Assembly (NCBI GenBank): GCA_028821605.1
Contig: JAPPFM010000041.1
Span: 62,001 to 126,000 of the forward strand
Direction: 5' to 3'
Length of the DNA: 64,000 nt
From: Candidatus Poribacteria bacterium
GTDB taxonomy: Bacteria; Poribacteria; WGA-4E; WGA-3G
Of the stretch, positions 63,242 through 64,000 are shown piece after piece. Both the position numbers and the translations under genes were made by a program. The notes under the pieces were generated by a model, which was not told the DNA's origin, ran no database searches, and saw only the letters and a program-made list of their open reading frames with translations. The stretch's first letter is position 1, and every line of letters starts with the position of its first letter.

Positions 63242-64000
63242 TTAGCGTTCTGGACGTGCTGGGATACCTGTCTCCGCGGATTCGTAGATGAGATCCATCA
63301 ATTCGGATTGAATAATCCCGTTCATTGGGCTGGTCCGTGGTTCTGCTCTGCCTAAAAGTGTATCAATGAAATTGTCATCAGGGCTACCGGCGGACATATC
63401 GTCTGAAATCGGAGGTGGATCCAACGCTTCGCCACCTTTCCAAACACGAATCCAACCGCCGCCCCAACCGTCTACCTCGATCCGACCGTTCTCAAAGACT
63501 AACGCCATGTGTGTACCACCCGGGCTTGGGCAATTGCCACTTACTGCCATCGCAGCAAGAACGCCGCTCTCAAACTTGACGTTAATCGAGGAATTGATAT
63601 CAACGTCCCGGTCCTGATTGTCAGTATAGGCGTAGACCTCAGCGACTTTCGACTCGACTGCCCAGCAGAGACTGTTCAAGAGGTGCGCGCCACTATCGTA
63701 GGCTTGTCCACCACCGGAGAGTTTCGGATTCTGCCGCCATGTTCCCGTTGTACCACCTTTCCAGCCTTGCGTAATATAACCGATCACTAATTCCAGCTTG
63801 CCGAATTCCCCACTGCGGATGATTTCTCTGGTATAATAGAAGTTGGGCGTGCAAGGCGTATTGTAGCCGATCGTAAGGGTCAGCCCAGTCTCTTCAACCT
63901 TCTCTGCTATGGTATACGCATCTTTGGAAGACGTGACCATCGGTTTCTCCATCAGAACATGGCAACCTGCTTCGAGTGCTTGCATGCCCTGTTCAAAATG
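63242..64000 (-). CDS. Gfo/Idh/MocA-family oxidoreductase, N-terminus cut by the window edge
   Basis: The visible 253 residues start inside the Rossmann domain; the frame stays open to the window end, so the true start lies beyond it. The catalytic lysine region is VLMEKPMVTSSKDAYTIA. The C-terminal domain contains GGGQAYDSGAHLLNSLCWAV with the usual Asp and His, then the sheet running through VNVKFESGVLAAMAVSGNCP. It is a second member of the family in this window and is not closely similar to the one at 22.8-23.7 kb. Substrate unknown. Confidence 0.85.
   Translation of the reverse strand, partial: HFEQGMQALEAGCHVLMEKPMVTSSKDAYTIAEKVEETGLTLTIGYNTPCTPNFYYTREIIRSGEFGKLELVIGYITQGWKGGTTGTWRQNPKLSGGGQAYDSGAHLLNSLCWAVESKVAEVYAYTDNQDRDVDINSSINVKFESGVLAAMAVSGNCPSPGGTHMALVFENGRIEVDGWGGGWIRVWKGGEALDPPPISDDMSAGSPDDNFIDTLLGRAEPRTSPMNGIIQSELMDLIYESAETGIPARPER

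Noticed and set aside
1-64000. tRNA and rRNA genes
   Set aside because: No cloverleaf-like T-arm plus acceptor pairing or rRNA-like conserved sequence was noticed; a tRNA search program could overturn this.

Overview
The window looks like chromosomal DNA of an uncultivated, Gram-negative-type bacterium with mid-range GC. The gene mix includes several Gfo/Idh/MocA oxidoreductases, TIM-barrel sugar isomerases, an enolase-superfamily enzyme, a sulfatase, secreted paralogues, a type I restriction locus and many short dispersed palindromes. It resembles Candidatus Poribacteria or a neighbouring planctomycete/Latescibacterota-like lineage. That placement is inference from gene content; no rRNA or tRNA gene was recognised.

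Layout. 1-7.3 kb: tail of a D12 adenine methylase, a sugar-acid catabolic group (2-hydroxyacid dehydrogenase, KDG-kinase-like PfkB protein, enolase-superfamily enzyme), an MFS transporter, a Tat-exported sulfite-oxidase-family protein and a stand-alone PD-(D/E)XK-like protein. 7.6-10.6 kb: sulfatase and CapK/PaaK-like adenylating enzyme. 10.6-21.6 kb, all minus strand: a dispersed type I restriction-modification locus (hsdR, AlbA_2 protein, hsdS, UPF0175 antitoxin, two uncharacterised genes, hsdM) whose hsdM abuts a nucleotidyltransferase/beta-helix/DUF89 fusion gene. 21.9-27 kb: sugar isomerases, a Gfo/Idh oxidoreductase, a heptad-repeat membrane protein and a GlmL/MutL-family ATPase. 27-33.4 kb: three tandem secreted paralogues, a BatC/BatD-like pair and a CopD-like membrane protein.

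33.8-53.0 kb is the centrepiece: a complete type I-B (Tneap-like) CRISPR-Cas locus, cas6-cas8-cas7-cas5-cas3-cas4-cas1-cas2, followed by a leader and an array counted by eye at 157 repeats and 156 spacers. Cas8 carries a strong in-frame internal Shine-Dalgarno and ATG that should yield a separate Cas11 small subunit. A RAYT transposase remnant and its palindromes sit between cas5 and cas3. The leader holds three copies of a 12-13 nt motif. One spacer sequence occurs twice with different lengths. Past the worn distal end of the array lie a small membrane-protein gene and orphan repeats interleaved with dispersed genomic repeats.

53.7-64 kb is housekeeping and accessory: a membrane protein, a GNAT acetyltransferase, ComEC, a lipoprotein, a zinc alcohol dehydrogenase, ArgB, an uncharacterised 390-residue protein, a PIN toxin-antitoxin pair and the start-truncated end of a Gfo/Idh oxidoreductase.

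How it works together: Cas1-Cas2-Cas4 would acquire spacers at the cas2-proximal leader, Cas6 would cut the long pre-crRNA, and Cas8-Cas11-Cas7-Cas5 would form Cascade and recruit Cas3. The type I restriction locus and the toxin-antitoxin pair make this a defence-rich neighbourhood. Palindromic elements are scattered through almost every intergenic gap and have also entered the cas operon and the array tail.
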